Part shown: positions 39,133-48,681 of the stretch, one piece after another
How the letters are laid out: every line of letters begins with the position of its first letter
Position numbering within the stretch: position 1 is the first letter of the stretch
Source: Campylobacter estrildidarum
GTDB taxonomy: Bacteria; Campylobacterota; Campylobacteria; Campylobacterales; Campylobacteraceae
Direction: 5' to 3'
DNA: 64,000 bases
Assembly: GCF_005406205.1 (NCBI RefSeq)
Contig: NZ_NXLZ01000005.1
Span: 43,905 to 107,904 of the forward strand
Position numbers and translations under genes: made by a program
The notes under the pieces: generated by a model
Databases searched by the model: none
What the model was told of the DNA's origin: nothing
The model's input: the letters and a program-made list of their open reading frames with translations, nothing else

Positions 39133-40398
39133 ATGTCAAATTCTGTCACTATAACCGATAATAGAAATGGCAAAAGCTATGATTTTCCTATATATGAAGG
39201 TTCTATGGGACCAAGTGTTGTTGATATGGGAAGTTTTTATAAACAAACTGGGATGTTTTGCTATGATGAAGGCTTAACCTCTACTGCAACTTGTAAATCC
39301 GAAATCACTTATATTGACGGAGAAAATGGCGTACTAATGCATCGTGGTTATCCTATAGAATGGTTAGCTGAAAACAAGCTTTTTTTGGATGTAGTGTATC
39401 TATTGCTCTATAAAGAACTTCCAAGTAAAGAAAGATTAGAATCTTTTAGATATGAACTTAAAAAACGTTCTTATATCCATGAAGGAATGCATCGTCTTTT
39501 TGATTCTTTTCCAGATGGGGCTCATCCTATGGCTGTTTTACAAGGAGCTGTTTCTTCTCTTTCAGCTTTTTATCCTGATCATTTAAATATGAACATTAAA
39601 GAAGAATATATGGAGATGGCAGCGCGTATTGTAGCTAAAATTCCAACCATAATAGCAACCGCCTATCGTTATAAGCAAGGATTTCCCATGGCTTATCCAA
39701 ATTTAGATCGAGGCTTTACTGAAAATTTTTTGTATATGCTAAGAACTTATCCTTATGATCATGTAGAGTTAAAACCTATAGAAGTAAAAGCACTTGATAC
39801 AGTCTTTATGCTTCATGCCGATCACGAGCAAAATGCTTCTACTTCAACAGTTCGTGCGGTTGGTTCAACTCAGGCACATCCTTACGCGTGTATCGCAGCG
39901 GGCATAGGAGCACTTTGGGGTCATGCACACGGAGGTGCTAATGAAGGTGTTATTAGAATGCTCGAACAAATCGGTAATGTAGATAGAGTGGATGAATTTA
40001 TAAAAAAAGCTAAAGATAAAAATGATCCATTTCGCTTAATGGGATTTGGACATCGTGTTTATAAAAATTTTGATCCAAGGGCTAAGGTGCTTAAGAAACT
40101 AAGAGATCAGCTTATCGATGAACTAGGAATCGATACAAATTTAATCAAAGTTGCAACTCGTATTGAAGAAATTGCTTTACAAGATGATTATTTTATGACA
40201 AGAGGTCTTTATCCGAATGTAGATTTTCATAGCGGTTTAATTTTAAAGGCTCTAGGAATTCCAAATGAAATGTTCGCAACTCTTTTTGTTATTGGTCGTA
40301 CTCCAGGTTGGATAGCACAATGGATAGAGCAAAAAGAACAAGAGAATTTAAAGATAGTTCGTCCAAGACAGCTTTATTGCGGAGAAACAAAAAGATAA
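39133..40398 (+). CDS. gltA: Citrate synthase
   Basis: Condenses oxaloacetate with acetyl-CoA in the first step of the TCA cycle. The 421-residue type II (hexameric) enzyme has active-site histidines in LHADHEQNASTSTVRAV and WGHAHGGANEGVIRML and the aspartate in YPNVDFHSGLI. FGHRVYKNFDPRAKVL is also typical. It is monocistronic: GGGG stands before the ATG and the leader has AT-rich promoter-like sequence. Campylobacter uses the TCA cycle with amino acids as main fuel, so the gene is expected. Confidence 0.98.
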   Translation: MSNSVTITDNRNGKSYDFPIYEGSMGPSVVDMGSFYKQTGMFCYDEGLTSTATCKSEITYIDGENGVLMHRGYPIEWLAENKLFLDVVYLLLYKELPSKERLESFRYELKKRSYIHEGMHRLFDSFPDGAHPMAVLQGAVSSLSAFYPDHLNMNIKEEYMEMAARIVAKIPTIIATAYRYKQGFPMAYPNLDRGFTENFLYMLRTYPYDHVELKPIEVKALDTVFMLHADHEQNASTSTVRAVGSTQAHPYACIAAGIGALWGHAHGGANEGVIRMLEQIGNVDRVDEFIKKAKDKNDPFRLMGFGHRVYKNFDPRAKVLKKLRDQLIDELGIDTNLIKVATRIEEIALQDDYFMTRGLYPNVDFHSGLILKALGIPNEMFATLFVIGRTPGWIAQWIEQKEQENLKIVRPRQLYCGETKR

Positions 40399-40468
40399 AA
40401 TTATTTTTCTTATAAGTATAAGAAAAATTCTGTTTTAAATTTTGAAAACAAAATTTTTTGGGAATAAT

Positions 40469-41233
40469 ATGCAAAATTTAGATACTTTAATGCAAATAGC
40501 TATTGATGCAGCAAATAAGGCATCAGTAGCTATAATAGAAGAACGAAAACATTTAAAAAATTGGGAAAAAGATGATGGCACCGCATTAACTTCAGCGGAT
40601 TTAGCATCTAATGAAATTTTAAACGAGAGTTTAAAAAAAACAGATATTAAGGTTTTGTCCGAAGAAAAAATTCTAAGCCAAAAAGAGAGCGAGAATTTGC
40701 AAACTTTTTGGCTGATCGATCCACTTGATGGAACAAGTGGATTTTTAAAAGGTTCAAATGAATTTTGCATTATGATTTCTTTAATTGATCAAAATCGTCC
40801 TATTTTATCTCTTATTAAAAACCCTTCAAATGGCGATATTTTTTATGGACATAGTCATACAAAAGTTTATAAAAATGATCAAATTTTAAGCATAGATGAA
40901 AAAGAATTTAAAAATAATCAATTCAAAGCACTTTTAAGCGTCAATCATTTAAATAGTGAAGATTTAAAATTCGCAAAAAAATATGATCTTGAAGCCATAA
41001 ATATAGGTTCAGGGCTTAAATTTTGCGTTCTTTTAGAAGGTAAAGCAGGGATTTATAGACGCCTTGAAAGATTAAATATTTGGGATATAGCAGCTGGAGA
41101 TTTTTTGGTAAATCAAAATGGTGGTTTTATGGGAATGCTAGATCAAAAACCTATTTTATATAATGCTTTGGAGCATAGGTCTCAATTTTTTATTTGTGTT
41201 TCTCAAAAAAGTTTTTTAAAAGATTTTTTATAA
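40469..41233 (+). CDS. cysQ: 3'(2'),5'-bisphosphate nucleotidase CysQ
   Basis: Inositol monophosphatase-fold enzyme that hydrolyses adenosine 3',5'-bisphosphate (PAP) from sulfate assimilation. The metal motifs are present: SEEK (VLSEEKILSQ), DPLDGTSGFLKGSNEF (about 92-107), and the C-terminal WDIAAGDFLVNQNGG. The ATG at 40469 has GGGAAT upstream; a longer frame from a TTG at 40442 is rejected because this ribosome site fits the ATG. Length is 254 residues. A phosphosugar role cannot be excluded. It lies downstream of gltA. Confidence 0.88.
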   Translation: MQNLDTLMQIAIDAANKASVAIIEERKHLKNWEKDDGTALTSADLASNEILNESLKKTDIKVLSEEKILSQKESENLQTFWLIDPLDGTSGFLKGSNEFCIMISLIDQNRPILSLIKNPSNGDIFYGHSHTKVYKNDQILSIDEKEFKNNQFKALLSVNHLNSEDLKFAKKYDLEAINIGSGLKFCVLLEGKAGIYRRLERLNIWDIAAGDFLVNQNGGFMGMLDQKPILYNALEHRSQFFICVSQKSFLKDFL

Positions 41234-41280
41234 ATATTTTTTAGTTATAATTTCATTTGAGTTTTTTATGAGGATAAAGA

Positions 41281-42036
41281 ATGAAATTTTTTATTATTAT
41301 ATGTTTGAGTATTTTTTTAAGTTCTAATCTTTTTTCAAATGATTTTGCGCAAAAAAAAATTGTAAAAATTCAGCAAAATGAAGATGATTTTAAACTTATT
41401 GATCTTCAGCAAAATGTTATAAATTCAAATTTAGATGAACAAGAAGCTTTATTTGATAGTTCAACTTTGATTGAAAAAAAGCCTAGTATAATTAAAGACA
41501 AAGACAAAGATTTTGCTATCGTCTTAAGTTTTAGACAAAATTTTGGCTATTTTTCAGATGGGATAAAAGTTGATGCTAAAGATTTTTCAACTGAATTTTC
41601 TAAGAAGTTAATTAATGATTTAAGTTTAAATTTTACAAATTCGGCAGCAAATGGGCTTTATCAAAGTAGCGATGTTTTGTTAAAATTTAGTCCTAAAGAT
41701 TCCAAATTTGTCAATGTAGCCCCTTTTTTAAAACAAGAATTGGATAAAAATAAAATTTATTCCAAGTTTATTGATTATCTTATTATAGTTAATTTAGATG
41801 ATTTTTATGTCATTACTACGAATTATTTTATTGCTGTAACAAAAAATGCGATTGCAAAAGTAAATTTTAAGATCATTTCTTTAGATAAAGGTAGGGTTAT
41901 TGTAGCAAAGAATGCGAGATTGAGCTTGGCCCTTGATGCAAAAGATTCTAAAAAAAATTATCAAAATGTTTCAGAGCAAATGCCTAAAATGTTGTCAAAG
42001 ATTATTAACAAAGAGCTTATTAGTTTTATTCATTAA
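41281..42036 (+). CDS. Periplasmic hypothetical protein
   Basis: A 251-residue protein with a signal peptide (MKFFIIICLSIFLSSNLFSN, likely cleaved near residue 21). The mature part is soluble, rich in Asp, Lys and Phe, and I recognise no family. Repeated strand-like segments (FRQNFGYFSDGIKVD, VNLDDFYVITTNYFIAV) suggest a compact beta-rich periplasmic protein. Its place after cysQ matches a C. jejuni gene also annotated as a periplasmic protein, from memory. TATAAT about 30 bases upstream could be its own promoter. Confidence 0.75.
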   Translation: MKFFIIICLSIFLSSNLFSNDFAQKKIVKIQQNEDDFKLIDLQQNVINSNLDEQEALFDSSTLIEKKPSIIKDKDKDFAIVLSFRQNFGYFSDGIKVDAKDFSTEFSKKLINDLSLNFTNSAANGLYQSSDVLLKFSPKDSKFVNVAPFLKQELDKNKIYSKFIDYLIIVNLDDFYVITTNYFIAVTKNAIAKVNFKIISLDKGRVIVAKNARLSLALDAKDSKKNYQNVSEQMPKMLSKIINKELISFIH

Positions 42037-42040
42037 ATTT

Positions 42041-42214
42041 TTAATTATTGATTTTTTTAATTCTTTCTTGAAGCTCTTCTATACTTGGAAATTCTTGCCT
42101 TAATTCTTTTGCTATTTCGTGCGCAGTTATAGGATCAAGATAAGACAAAATTTTCTTAATTTCATTAGTAATTTGCCATTTATCCATTTCTTCTAAATTT
42201 ATATTAATTTGCAT
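42041..42214 (-). CDS. Small conserved-looking hypothetical protein (57 aa)
   Basis: A 57-residue acidic protein, MQININLEEMDKWQITNEIK, then a predicted helical half ending EELQERIKKINN. There is no known domain. The AAGG at proper spacing before ATG 42214 supports translation from there rather than from the GTG at 42223. It lies upstream of nothing on its strand and is 67 bases downstream of the murB stop, so it may share that minus-strand transcript. Function unknown. Confidence 0.55.
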   Translation of the reverse strand: MQININLEEMDKWQITNEIKKILSYLDPITAHEIAKELRQEFPSIEELQERIKKINN

Positions 42215-42281
42215 TTTTATCACCTTGTTTTTTCAAATTATAAAGTTCATTTTTAGATTGTTTATTTTTTATCATATAAAA

Positions 42282-43058
42282 CTAAATTACAATCACTTCA
42301 TTTTCTAACATTATTCCAAATTCTTCAAATACTTTTTTTCTTGCAAGTTCGATTAAAAAGATTGCATCTTCATAACTCGCGTTTTTTTTATTGATAAGAA
42401 AATTAGCGTGTTTATCGCTTAGCATAGCATCGCCTTTGCGAAAACCTTTTAACCCAACAGCTTCAATCAAACGTCCTGCAAAATCTCCTTTGGGATTTTT
42501 AAAGATGGATCCAAAACTTGCCCCGCTAGGTTGGTTATTTCTAGCATTTTTTAAATTTTCATCTTTGAAACAATCAAAACCAAAACCTAATTTAAATTCA
42601 GCCCAAAAAAATGGTATCTTTAAAGGGCAAAACCTATAATCAAAATCTATATCTTCACGTAAAATTTCACCTTTTGATGTGGCGATTTTGACCAAATTTT
42701 GACTGATGCACTCTCCTTTAAGCCCAGCATTCATTTTTAAAAGCCCCCCTAAAGTGCCAGGAATTTTGCTAAGATATTCGAAACCATAAAGATTATTTTC
42801 TTTAGCAAAGCGATACAATTTTTTAGAATTTGTTTTACAACCTATACGAATATGTATAAAATCTTTATCTTGATTTAAAATCTCTATAAAATCAAATTTT
42901 TCACCTAAAATTCCTATATTTTTTGGCTTAGGGCTTACAAGTAAATTGTTAGCTCCTCCTATTAAAAAACCTTCAAAATCACAAATTTTATCTAAGATCT
43001 GCACTTCAAATTCATTGCCAATGCGAACGGATGAATACTTTTTAAAATCAATAATCAT
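42282..43058 (-). CDS. murB: UDP-N-acetylenolpyruvoylglucosamine reductase MurB
   Basis: FAD enzyme that completes UDP-MurNAc synthesis for peptidoglycan. The FAD-binding segment FLIGGANNLLVSPK, GFEYLSKIPGTLGGLLKMNA and the substrate motif PSGASFGSIFKNP are present. The protein has 258 residues, the short type IIb-like form found in epsilonproteobacteria. The catalytic Ser lies in GASFGSIF and the late Glu in ENEVIVI. The ATG overlaps the fliQ stop by 4 bases (ATGA). Confidence 0.95.
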   Translation of the reverse strand: MIIDFKKYSSVRIGNEFEVQILDKICDFEGFLIGGANNLLVSPKPKNIGILGEKFDFIEILNQDKDFIHIRIGCKTNSKKLYRFAKENNLYGFEYLSKIPGTLGGLLKMNAGLKGECISQNLVKIATSKGEILREDIDFDYRFCPLKIPFFWAEFKLGFGFDCFKDENLKNARNNQPSGASFGSIFKNPKGDFAGRLIEAVGLKGFRKGDAMLSDKHANFLINKKNASYEDAIFLIELARKKVFEEFGIMLENEVIVI

Positions 43059-43324
43059 TTAATAAAAGTTGGAATTTGATTGAGAATATTTTGCGTAAAG
43101 TCAATCATAGTAGTTGTCATCCAGGGCATTAAAAAAATTATAACAATAACAACTAAGATGATTTTAGGAACAAAAGAAAGAGTCATTTCATTGATTTGCG
43201 TTGTAGCTTGAAAAATGCTTATAAGTAAACCGGCAATCAAACCCGCTAACAACATAGGCAAGGATAGTAAAAGTGTGATTTTAAAAGTTTGAACTCCAAG
43301 TTCAACTAAAGTACTTTCTTCCAT
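43055..43324 (-). CDS. fliQ: Flagellar export apparatus protein FliQ
   Basis: Inner membrane component of the flagellar type III export gate, with FliP and FliR. The 89 residues hold two spans, with the family motif LISIFQATTQINEMTLSFVP (about 50-69) between them. Length is normal. It lies between a menaquinone-type enzyme gene and murB on the minus strand with only 9 bp upstream and a 4-bp overlap downstream. AAGGAA precedes the ATG. Confidence 0.96.
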   Translation of the reverse strand: MEESTLVELGVQTFKITLLLSLPMLLAGLIAGLLISIFQATTQINEMTLSFVPKIILVVIVIIFLMPWMTTTMIDFTQNILNQIPTFIK

Positions 43325-43333
43325 TTTATTCCT

Positions 43334-44200
43334 TTAAGAATTCCGTGCTTGTTCATATTCACTAGGTATAAGGTAATCATTTACATTTATAATCTTATCA
43401 TAAAATTTATAATCATATCCTAATTTAAAAAGTGTATCGACTGCATATAATTGTTTTTCGTTCATACTGATAGAATTTTTATTTGCGTAAAGATTAAGAT
43501 AAGTGTCAAGTTTTTTCTCATCAACTCGAATGAGATTTCTTTCTAATAACATAGGAGCTATCACTTGGCGATTAGAATCAGCTATTTTTACAGCATTGGT
43601 TAAATCCTTTTCAATCTTAATCGCATCGCTTAAAGGTAAAGATCTACGCAAGGCCATTCCCCCTAAAGGCAAAGGTAAATCGTCTTTAACAAGTTCCATC
43701 CATATATCCCATATTTCAGCTTCTACACAAAGGTTTTGATCAAAGTCTAAAATACTTTCGTGTATTAAAACTCCAGCATCTACTTCTCCGCTTAAGACCG
43801 TATTTTCAATATCTAAAAAATTTTTATAGATGATTCTAGCTTCAGGATATTTCATACGGAAAATTAAAGCATTGGTTGTATTAGCCCCACTAAGAGCGAC
43901 TTTGAAATTTCTTTTTAGTTGAGTATCTTTTTTTTTGATAAGTTTAGGACCATAACCTTGTCCAAAACTTACTGCAGTCCTTAAAAGTGCATATTCTTTA
44001 GCGATTAAAGGATAAAGTCCAAAAGAAATTGCTGTAGCATCAAATTCGTTTTTTAAAGCAAATTCATTTAAACTTTGTATATCTAAGGCTGTATTTTTAT
44101 AAATGAAGTCATTACCTATCCATCCAAAATGGATTGCCATATACATAAATATATCATCTGCATCAGGAGAGTGTGCAATTGTTACTACTTTTTTTATCAC
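43334..44200 (-). CDS. MqnA/MqnD family protein (probable menaquinone futalosine-pathway enzyme)
   Basis: A 288-residue periplasmic-binding-fold enzyme. The start VTIAHSPDADDIFMYMAIHF matches the MqnA/MqnD family (S-P-D/C-x-D motif), and ALSGANTTNALIFRMKYPEA and DAGVLIHESILDF are family segments; the His in LIHE is the MqnD catalytic histidine region. It is probably 1,4-dihydroxy-6-naphthoate synthase, but a chorismate dehydratase role cannot be excluded. GTG at 44200 has GAGG nine bases upstream and is preferred to the TTG at 44230. The gene heads a cluster with fliQ and murB. Confidence 0.75.
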   Translation of the reverse strand: MIKKVVTIAHSPDADDIFMYMAIHFGWIGNDFIYKNTALDIQSLNEFALKNEFDATAISFGLYPLIAKEYALLRTAVSFGQGYGPKLIKKKDTQLKRNFKVALSGANTTNALIFRMKYPEARIIYKNFLDIENTVLSGEVDAGVLIHESILDFDQNLCVEAEIWDIWMELVKDDLPLPLGGMALRRSLPLSDAIKIEKDLTNAVKIADSNRQVIAPMLLERNLIRVDEKKLDTYLNLYANKNSISMNEKQLYAVDTLFKLGYDYKFYDKIINVNDYLIPSEYEQARNS

Positions 44201-44331
44201 GTAAATCAACCTCGATAATTTTTTCTTCAATTATTGTATAAAATTTCATTTAAAAATTTATAAAAAAATAAAACATTATTTAATTTTATTTTGTTAGAAT
44301 TCTTAAGTATTGAAAATTTTTAAGGAATATA

Positions 44332-45354
44332 ATGGACGATAATAAGAAAAAATCTTTAGATGCGGCCTTAAAAAGTCTTGATAAAGCTTTTGGAAAAGGC
44401 ACTATTTTAAGACTTGGAGATAAAGAAGTCGAGCAAATTGATAGTATAAGTACTGGATCAGTTGGTTTGGATCTTGCTTTAGGTATAGGCGGTGTTCCAA
44501 AAGGCAGGATTATTGAAATTTATGGACCAGAAAGTTCAGGAAAAACGACTTTAACTCTGCATATTATAGCAGAATGTCAAAAAGCAGGTGGAGTTTGTGC
44601 TTTTATCGATGCAGAACACGCATTAGATGTTAAGTATGCTAAAAATTTAGGAGTAGATACGGATAATCTTTATATCTCTCAACCTGATTTTGGTGAACAG
44701 GCTTTAGAAATTGTAGAAACTATTGCTAGAAGTGGAGCGATTGATCTTATAGTTGTTGATAGTGTGGCTGCTTTAACCCCAAAAGCAGAAATTGAAGGAG
44801 ATATGGGTGATCAACACGTAGGACTTCAAGCAAGATTGATGTCGCAGGCTTTAAGAAAGCTTACCGGTATAGTCCATAAAATGAATACAACTGTGATTTT
44901 TATCAATCAAATTCGTATGAAAATAGGTGCTATGGGTTATGGCACTCCAGAAACTACAACAGGAGGTAATGCGCTTAAATTTTACGCTTCTGTGCGTTTA
45001 GATGTAAGAAAAGTAGCTACACTTAAACAAAATGAGGAACCTATCGGTAATCGCGTAAAGGTAAAAGTTGTAAAAAATAAGGTTGCTCCTCCATTTAGAC
45101 AAGCTGAATTTGACGTGATGTTTGGAGAGGGATTGAGTCGAGAGGGCGAGTTGATTGACTATGGTGTAAAACTAGATATTATAGATAAAAGTGGTGCTTG
45201 GTTTTCTTACAAGGATAAAAAATTAGGACAAGGTAGAGAAAATTCAAAAGCATTTTTAAAAGAAAATCCAGAAATAGTAGATGAAATTACTAAGGCTATT
45301 CAAAATTCTATAGGGATAGAAGGTATGATTAGTGCTAGTGAAGATGAAGATTAG
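44332..45354 (+). CDS. recA: Recombinase RecA
   Basis: ATP-dependent strand-exchange protein. The 340-residue sequence has the Walker A motif [10 protein letters not shown] (about 64-73), the [11 protein letters not shown]alker B, loop L2 region [20 protein letters not shown] and the C-terminal acidic tail SASEDED. Campylobacter lacks LexA, so the SOS role differs from E. coli; the gene matters for natural transformation. AAGGAA precedes the ATG. eno follows after 8 bases. Confidence 0.99.
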   Translation: MDDNKKKSLDAALKSLDKAFGKGTILRLGDKEVEQIDSISTGSVGLDLALGIGGVPKGRIIEIYGPESSGKTTLTLHIIAECQKAGGVCAFIDAEHALDVKYAKNLGVDTDNLYISQPDFGEQALEIVETIARSGAIDLIVVDSVAALTPKAEIEGDMGDQHVGLQARLMSQALRKLTGIVHKMNTTVIFINQIRMKIGAMGYGTPETTTGGNALKFYASVRLDVRKVATLKQNEEPIGNRVKVKVVKNKVAPPFRQAEFDVMFGEGLSREGELIDYGVKLDIIDKSGAWFSYKDKKLGQGRENSKAFLKENPEIVDEITKAIQNSIGIEGMISASEDED

Positions 45355-45362
45355 GAATATTT

Positions 45363-46607
45363 ATGTTGGCAATTGAAGACGTTCGTGCCTATGAAGTACT
45401 TGATAGTAGAGGAAATCCGACAATCAAAACCGAAATTACTTTAAGTGATGGAAGTATGGGCTTAGCTATAGTTCCAAGCGGTGCTAGTACAGGTTCAAAA
45501 GAAGCTTTAGAGCTTAGAGATAACGATGAAAGGTTTGGAGGCAAGGGCGTTTTAAAAGCAGTTTCTAATGTAAATGAAACTATAGCTGATGAAATTATAG
45601 GGCTTGATGCTTTCAATCAAACGCAGCTAGATGATACCTTGCGTGAGCTTGATGGCACTCATAATTATGCAAATTTAGGTGCAAATGCGACTTTAAGTGT
45701 CTCTATGGCAACAGCTCGTGCTGCTGCTAATGCTTTGCAAATTCCTTTATATCGTTATTTGGGTGGGGCAAATGCAAGTATTTTGCCTGTACCGATGTGC
45801 AATATCATTAATGGTGGAGCTCATGCTAATAATAACGTTGATTTTCAAGAATTTATGATTATGCCTTTTGGTTTTTCTAGTTTTAAAGAAGCTTTACGTT
45901 CAGTTTGTGAAATTTATGCTGTCCTTAAAAAGGAACTTGGAAACACTGGACATTCTACTGCTTTAGGAGATGAAGGAGGTTTTGCTCCGAATTTAAAAAA
46001 CAACCAAGAGCCGATTGAATTTTTAATGACTTGCATTAAAAAAGCGGGTTATGAAAATCGTATAAGAATTGCTTTAGATATAGCAAGTACTGAATTTTTT
46101 AAAGATGGAAAATATCATATAGAAGGTAAAAATTTTTCAAGTGAAGATTTGATCGAATATTATATAGAGCTTTGTTTAAAATATCCAATTTGTAGCATAG
46201 AAGATGGTTTGGCTGAAAATGATTTTGATGGATGGATTAAGCTTACTCAAAAATTGGGTGATAAAATTCAGCTTGTAGGAGACGATTTATTTGTCACTAA
46301 TGAAGAAATTTTGCAAGAAGGCATCATCAAAAAAATGGCCAATGCTGTTTTGATAAAGCCAAATCAAATCGGTACCATCACTCAAACCATGAGAACAGTG
46401 CGTTTAGCTCAAAGAAACAATTATAAATGCATTATGTCTCATAGAAGTGGAGAGAGCGAAGATACTTTTATAGCAGATTTTGCAGTCGCTTTAAATACAG
46501 GACAAATTAAAACTGGAGCCTTGGCAAGGAGTGAAAGAACTGCAAAATATAATCGTTTGCTTGAAATAGAGCTTGATAATGACGGATATTTAGGAGAGAA
46601 ACTCTGA
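45363..46607 (+). CDS. eno: Enolase
   Basis: Converts 2-phosphoglycerate to phosphoenolpyruvate; in Campylobacter it works in gluconeogenesis. The 414 residues include [29 protein letters not shown], the metal ligand in [21 protein letters not shown], the catalytic lysine in [13 protein letters not shown] and [14 protein letters not shown]. Length is about 415-430 in bacteria, so normal. It lies 8 bases downstream of recA, a typical Campylobacter pair, and its last bases overlap the next start. Confidence 0.99.
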   Translation: MLAIEDVRAYEVLDSRGNPTIKTEITLSDGSMGLAIVPSGASTGSKEALELRDNDERFGGKGVLKAVSNVNETIADEIIGLDAFNQTQLDDTLRELDGTHNYANLGANATLSVSMATARAAANALQIPLYRYLGGANASILPVPMCNIINGGAHANNNVDFQEFMIMPFGFSSFKEALRSVCEIYAVLKKELGNTGHSTALGDEGGFAPNLKNNQEPIEFLMTCIKKAGYENRIRIALDIASTEFFKDGKYHIEGKNFSSEDLIEYYIELCLKYPICSIEDGLAENDFDGWIKLTQKLGDKIQLVGDDLFVTNEEILQEGIIKKMANAVLIKPNQIGTITQTMRTVRLAQRNNYKCIMSHRSGESEDTFIADFAVALNTGQIKTGALARSERTAKYNRLLEIELDNDGYLGEKL

Positions 46608-46876
46608 GCGATTTACTCAAAGAATATGATGAAAGCACTAAAAAGAAGAGCTTTTATATACATATTGCAAAAATGTTTTGTTGGGCTTTTCTTGTTGTTA
46701 TAGGAGCAATTTATTTTGGAAATATGTTTTTTGGGCAATATTCTTTAGATACTTTGATTTCTTTGGAAACAACTAAGGAAAATTTAAACAAAAGGATATC
46801 TTTGCTTAAAAAGCAAAATGCCAAAGCTCAAAAAGATTATTTTGAATTAAAAGGATTATATCCAAATGAAAACTAA
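46604..46876 (+). CDS. FtsB/DivIC-like septum protein
   Basis: Bitopic membrane protein like FtsB. From a CTG at 46604 it reads [20 protein letters not shown] as cytosolic part, then a span ([20 protein letters not shown]) and a coiled coil ([20 protein letters not shown]). The coiled coil plus short tail matches the divisome FtsB/DivIC layout. The start is uncertain: CTG overlaps the eno stop (CTCTGA) and has GGAGAG five bases upstream; the later ATG (46673) would leave no cytosolic tail. The 3' end overlaps the next gene by 11 bases. Confidence 0.7.
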   Translation: MSDLLKEYDESTKKKSFYIHIAKMFCWAFLVVIGAIYFGNMFFGQYSLDTLISLETTKENLNKRISLLKKQNAKAQKDYFELKGLYPNEN

Positions 46877-47525
46877 AATTTTAGGAATATTTTTAATTTT
46901 TCTTTCTTTTTTAAATGCTGAAGAAAATCCTTTTCAAGTTGAAAAAAATGCAAGTATGATTATGCCGCCGGATTTTCAAAAAGAAGATGTAAAATTTGAT
47001 TCTAATGCAAGAATTTTAAAAAGTATCACTTTTAATTATGTAAAGGTTGACGGAAGCGAGGATAGTTTAGAAGTAGATATCAATAAAAGTATAGATTGGC
47101 ACAATATTTATACCATTGCAAGTTCTAAAAGCCCAGATCCTTCAAAAGTTTTAGATGTTTCAGTTACTATACCAGAAAACAATTCCAAACAAGAGTCTAA
47201 CGCGACAGCAAATATAGAAATTCCTTTACAAATTGCTAAAATTTATGATTTTATTTCTTATGCTGTTTATAAAAACAAAATCAAATTAAATACAAGCGAT
47301 GAACTTATCAGTGATTTTTCTGTAGGAAATCCTAGTAAGATTGTTATTGATTTTAAATCAAATTCCATTAGCCCTACAAAAAATATACGTCTTAAAAATT
47401 CAATTTTTAAACGCATTGATTTTGGTTCCCATAAAGGGTATTATAGACTTGTAATTTATCTTGATGGGATATATAATTATTCCATACAAAAAGATGCTAC
47501 GGGCTATATGGTTATTTTATCTTGA
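46866..47525 (+). CDS. AMIN-domain periplasmic protein, CgpA-like glycoprotein
   Basis: A 219-residue secreted protein with a signal peptide ([18 protein letters not shown]). The C-terminal half has the AMIN-like pattern (NPSKIVIDFKSNS, KNSIFKRIDFGSHKGYYRLV), a domain that binds the cell wall or targets division or transport proteins. Three Campylobacter N-glycosylation sequons (D/E-x-N-x-S/T) are in the mature part: EKNAS, DINKS and ESNAT. In C. jejuni the gene beside the ligase encodes, as I recall, the N-glycoprotein CgpA, so the match is good. It overlaps the FtsB-like gene and the next start. Confidence 0.8.
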   Translation: MKTKILGIFLIFLSFLNAEENPFQVEKNASMIMPPDFQKEDVKFDSNARILKSITFNYVKVDGSEDSLEVDINKSIDWHNIYTIASSKSPDPSKVLDVSVTIPENNSKQESNATANIEIPLQIAKIYDFISYAVYKNKIKLNTSDELISDFSVGNPSKIVIDFKSNSISPTKNIRLKNSIFKRIDFGSHKGYYRLVIYLDGIYNYSIQKDATGYMVILS

Positions 47526-48363
47526 TTAAAATTATTTTTACAGCTTGTTTTATATCTTTTTCTTTTGCGAGTGAAATTTTACTTCTTAGTAAATTTCATA
47601 TGGAGGATTTTAAAAACAAAAATTTTAATGACTATTTGATGAGTGAAAAACTTGATGGAGTACGTGGAATTTGGAATGGAAGCTATTTGCATACACGCCA
47701 AAATCAAACGATCAAAACCCCTTCATTTTTTATAAAAAATTTTCCACCCTTTGCTCTTGATGGGGAGCTTTGGATCAGAAGGAATCAATTTGATGCGATT
47801 TCTTCTCTTATAAGAAGCGATAATGCCAATATAAAGCTTTGGAAGAGAGTAACTTATAATATTTTGATGTGCCTAATGCTTGTGAGGAATTCAAACTCAA
47901 GCCTTGTACTTTAGAAAATAGACTTCAAGTTTTAAAAAAATATTTGCAAAAAAATCCTAATCCATATATAAAAATCATTCCTCAAATTCCTATAAAAGAC
48001 AAAAGCCATTTAAATGATTTTTATAAAAATATTATAAAAAATAAAGGTGAGGGAGTAGTAATACGTAAAAATTTAAGCCCTTATGAAAAAGGTAGGAGTA
48101 AAGAAGCTTTAAAATTAAAGCCTTATGAAGATGCAGAATGTGAAGTAATTGGCTATACAAAAGGTAAAGGCAAATTTGAAAATCAAGTAGGTTCTTTGCT
48201 TTGTAAAATGCCTAATAATAAAATCATAAAAATAGGCAGCGGCTTAAAAGATGAAGATAGAAAAAATCCTCCTAAAATAGGCGCTATTATCACTTATAAA
48301 TTTAACGGATTGACTAAAAATTCACTCCCTCGTTTTCCCGTATTTTTACGGGTTAGAAGGTAA
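47522..48363 (+). pseudogene. Periplasmic ATP-dependent DNA ligase, frameshifted
   Basis: The first part (from TTG 47522) has a signal peptide (MIKIIFTACFISFSFA) and the nucleotidyltransferase motif SEKLDGVRGIWNG with the adenylated lysine in KLDG. ALDGELWI follows. The frame breaks at 47862-47865: ATATTTTGATG reads ILMC, but one more T restores VTYNIFDVPNACEEFKLKPC. The second part holds GEGVVIRK (motif IV) and ALKLKPYEDAECEVIGY (motif V) and runs to 48363. This is a LigE-type exported ligase. The break is a single base in T4, so it could revert or be recent. The start overlaps the upstream stop. Confidence 0.85.
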
Positions 48364-48369
48364 CTTTTC

Positions 48370-48398
48370 TTGACTTATATCAACTTTTATGTTACAAT
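48370..48398 (+). promoter_or_regulatory. Promoter of the five-tRNA cluster
   Basis: TTGACT (48370-48375) and TACAAT (48393-48398) are 17 bp apart and lie 16 bp before tRNA-Pro. The spacing is ideal for a vegetative promoter. Confidence 0.8.
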
Positions 48399-48413
48399 GC
48401 GAGTTTTTTAACT

Positions 48414-48491
48414 CGGGGTGTAGCGCAGTCTGGTTAGCGCACTTGGTTTGGGACCAAGGGGCCGAAGGTTCGAATCCTTTCACCCCGACCA
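48414..48491 (+). tRNA. tRNA-Pro (anticodon TGG)
   Basis: Acceptor CGGGGTG pairs with CACCCCG, anticodon loop TTTGGGA gives TGG, T-loop GGTTCGAATCC, and CCA is encoded. First gene of the cluster. Confidence 0.97.
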
Positions 48492-48506
48492 TTTTAACCA
48501 TAAAAT

Positions 48507-48584
48507 GGTGAGTGTAGCTCAGTCGGTTAGAGCATCAGATTGTGGTCCTGAGGGTCGTGGGTTCGATTCCCATCACTCACCCCA
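48507..48584 (+). tRNA. tRNA-His (anticodon GTG)
   Basis: Anticodon loop TTGTGGT gives GTG. The extra 5' G at position -1 pairs with C73 (GGTGAGTG against CACTCACC), the hallmark of tRNA-His. CCA is encoded. Confidence 0.97.
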
Positions 48585-48589
48585 TCAGA

Positions 48590-48666
48590 GCGCCCGTAGC
48601 TCAACTGGATAGAGCGACAGACTTCGGATCTGTAGGTTATGGGTTCAATTCCTATCGGGCGTACCA
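48590..48666 (+). tRNA. tRNA-Arg (anticodon TCG)
   Basis: Acceptor GCGCCCG pairs with CGGGCGT (one G-U), anticodon loop CTTCGGA gives TCG, CCA encoded. Confidence 0.96.
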
Positions 48667-48681
48667 ACCCTTCTTTTGTAT

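Noticed and set aside
40442..40468. Longer start of cysQ
   Set aside because: The TTG has no ribosome site, while GGGAAT fits the ATG at 40469.
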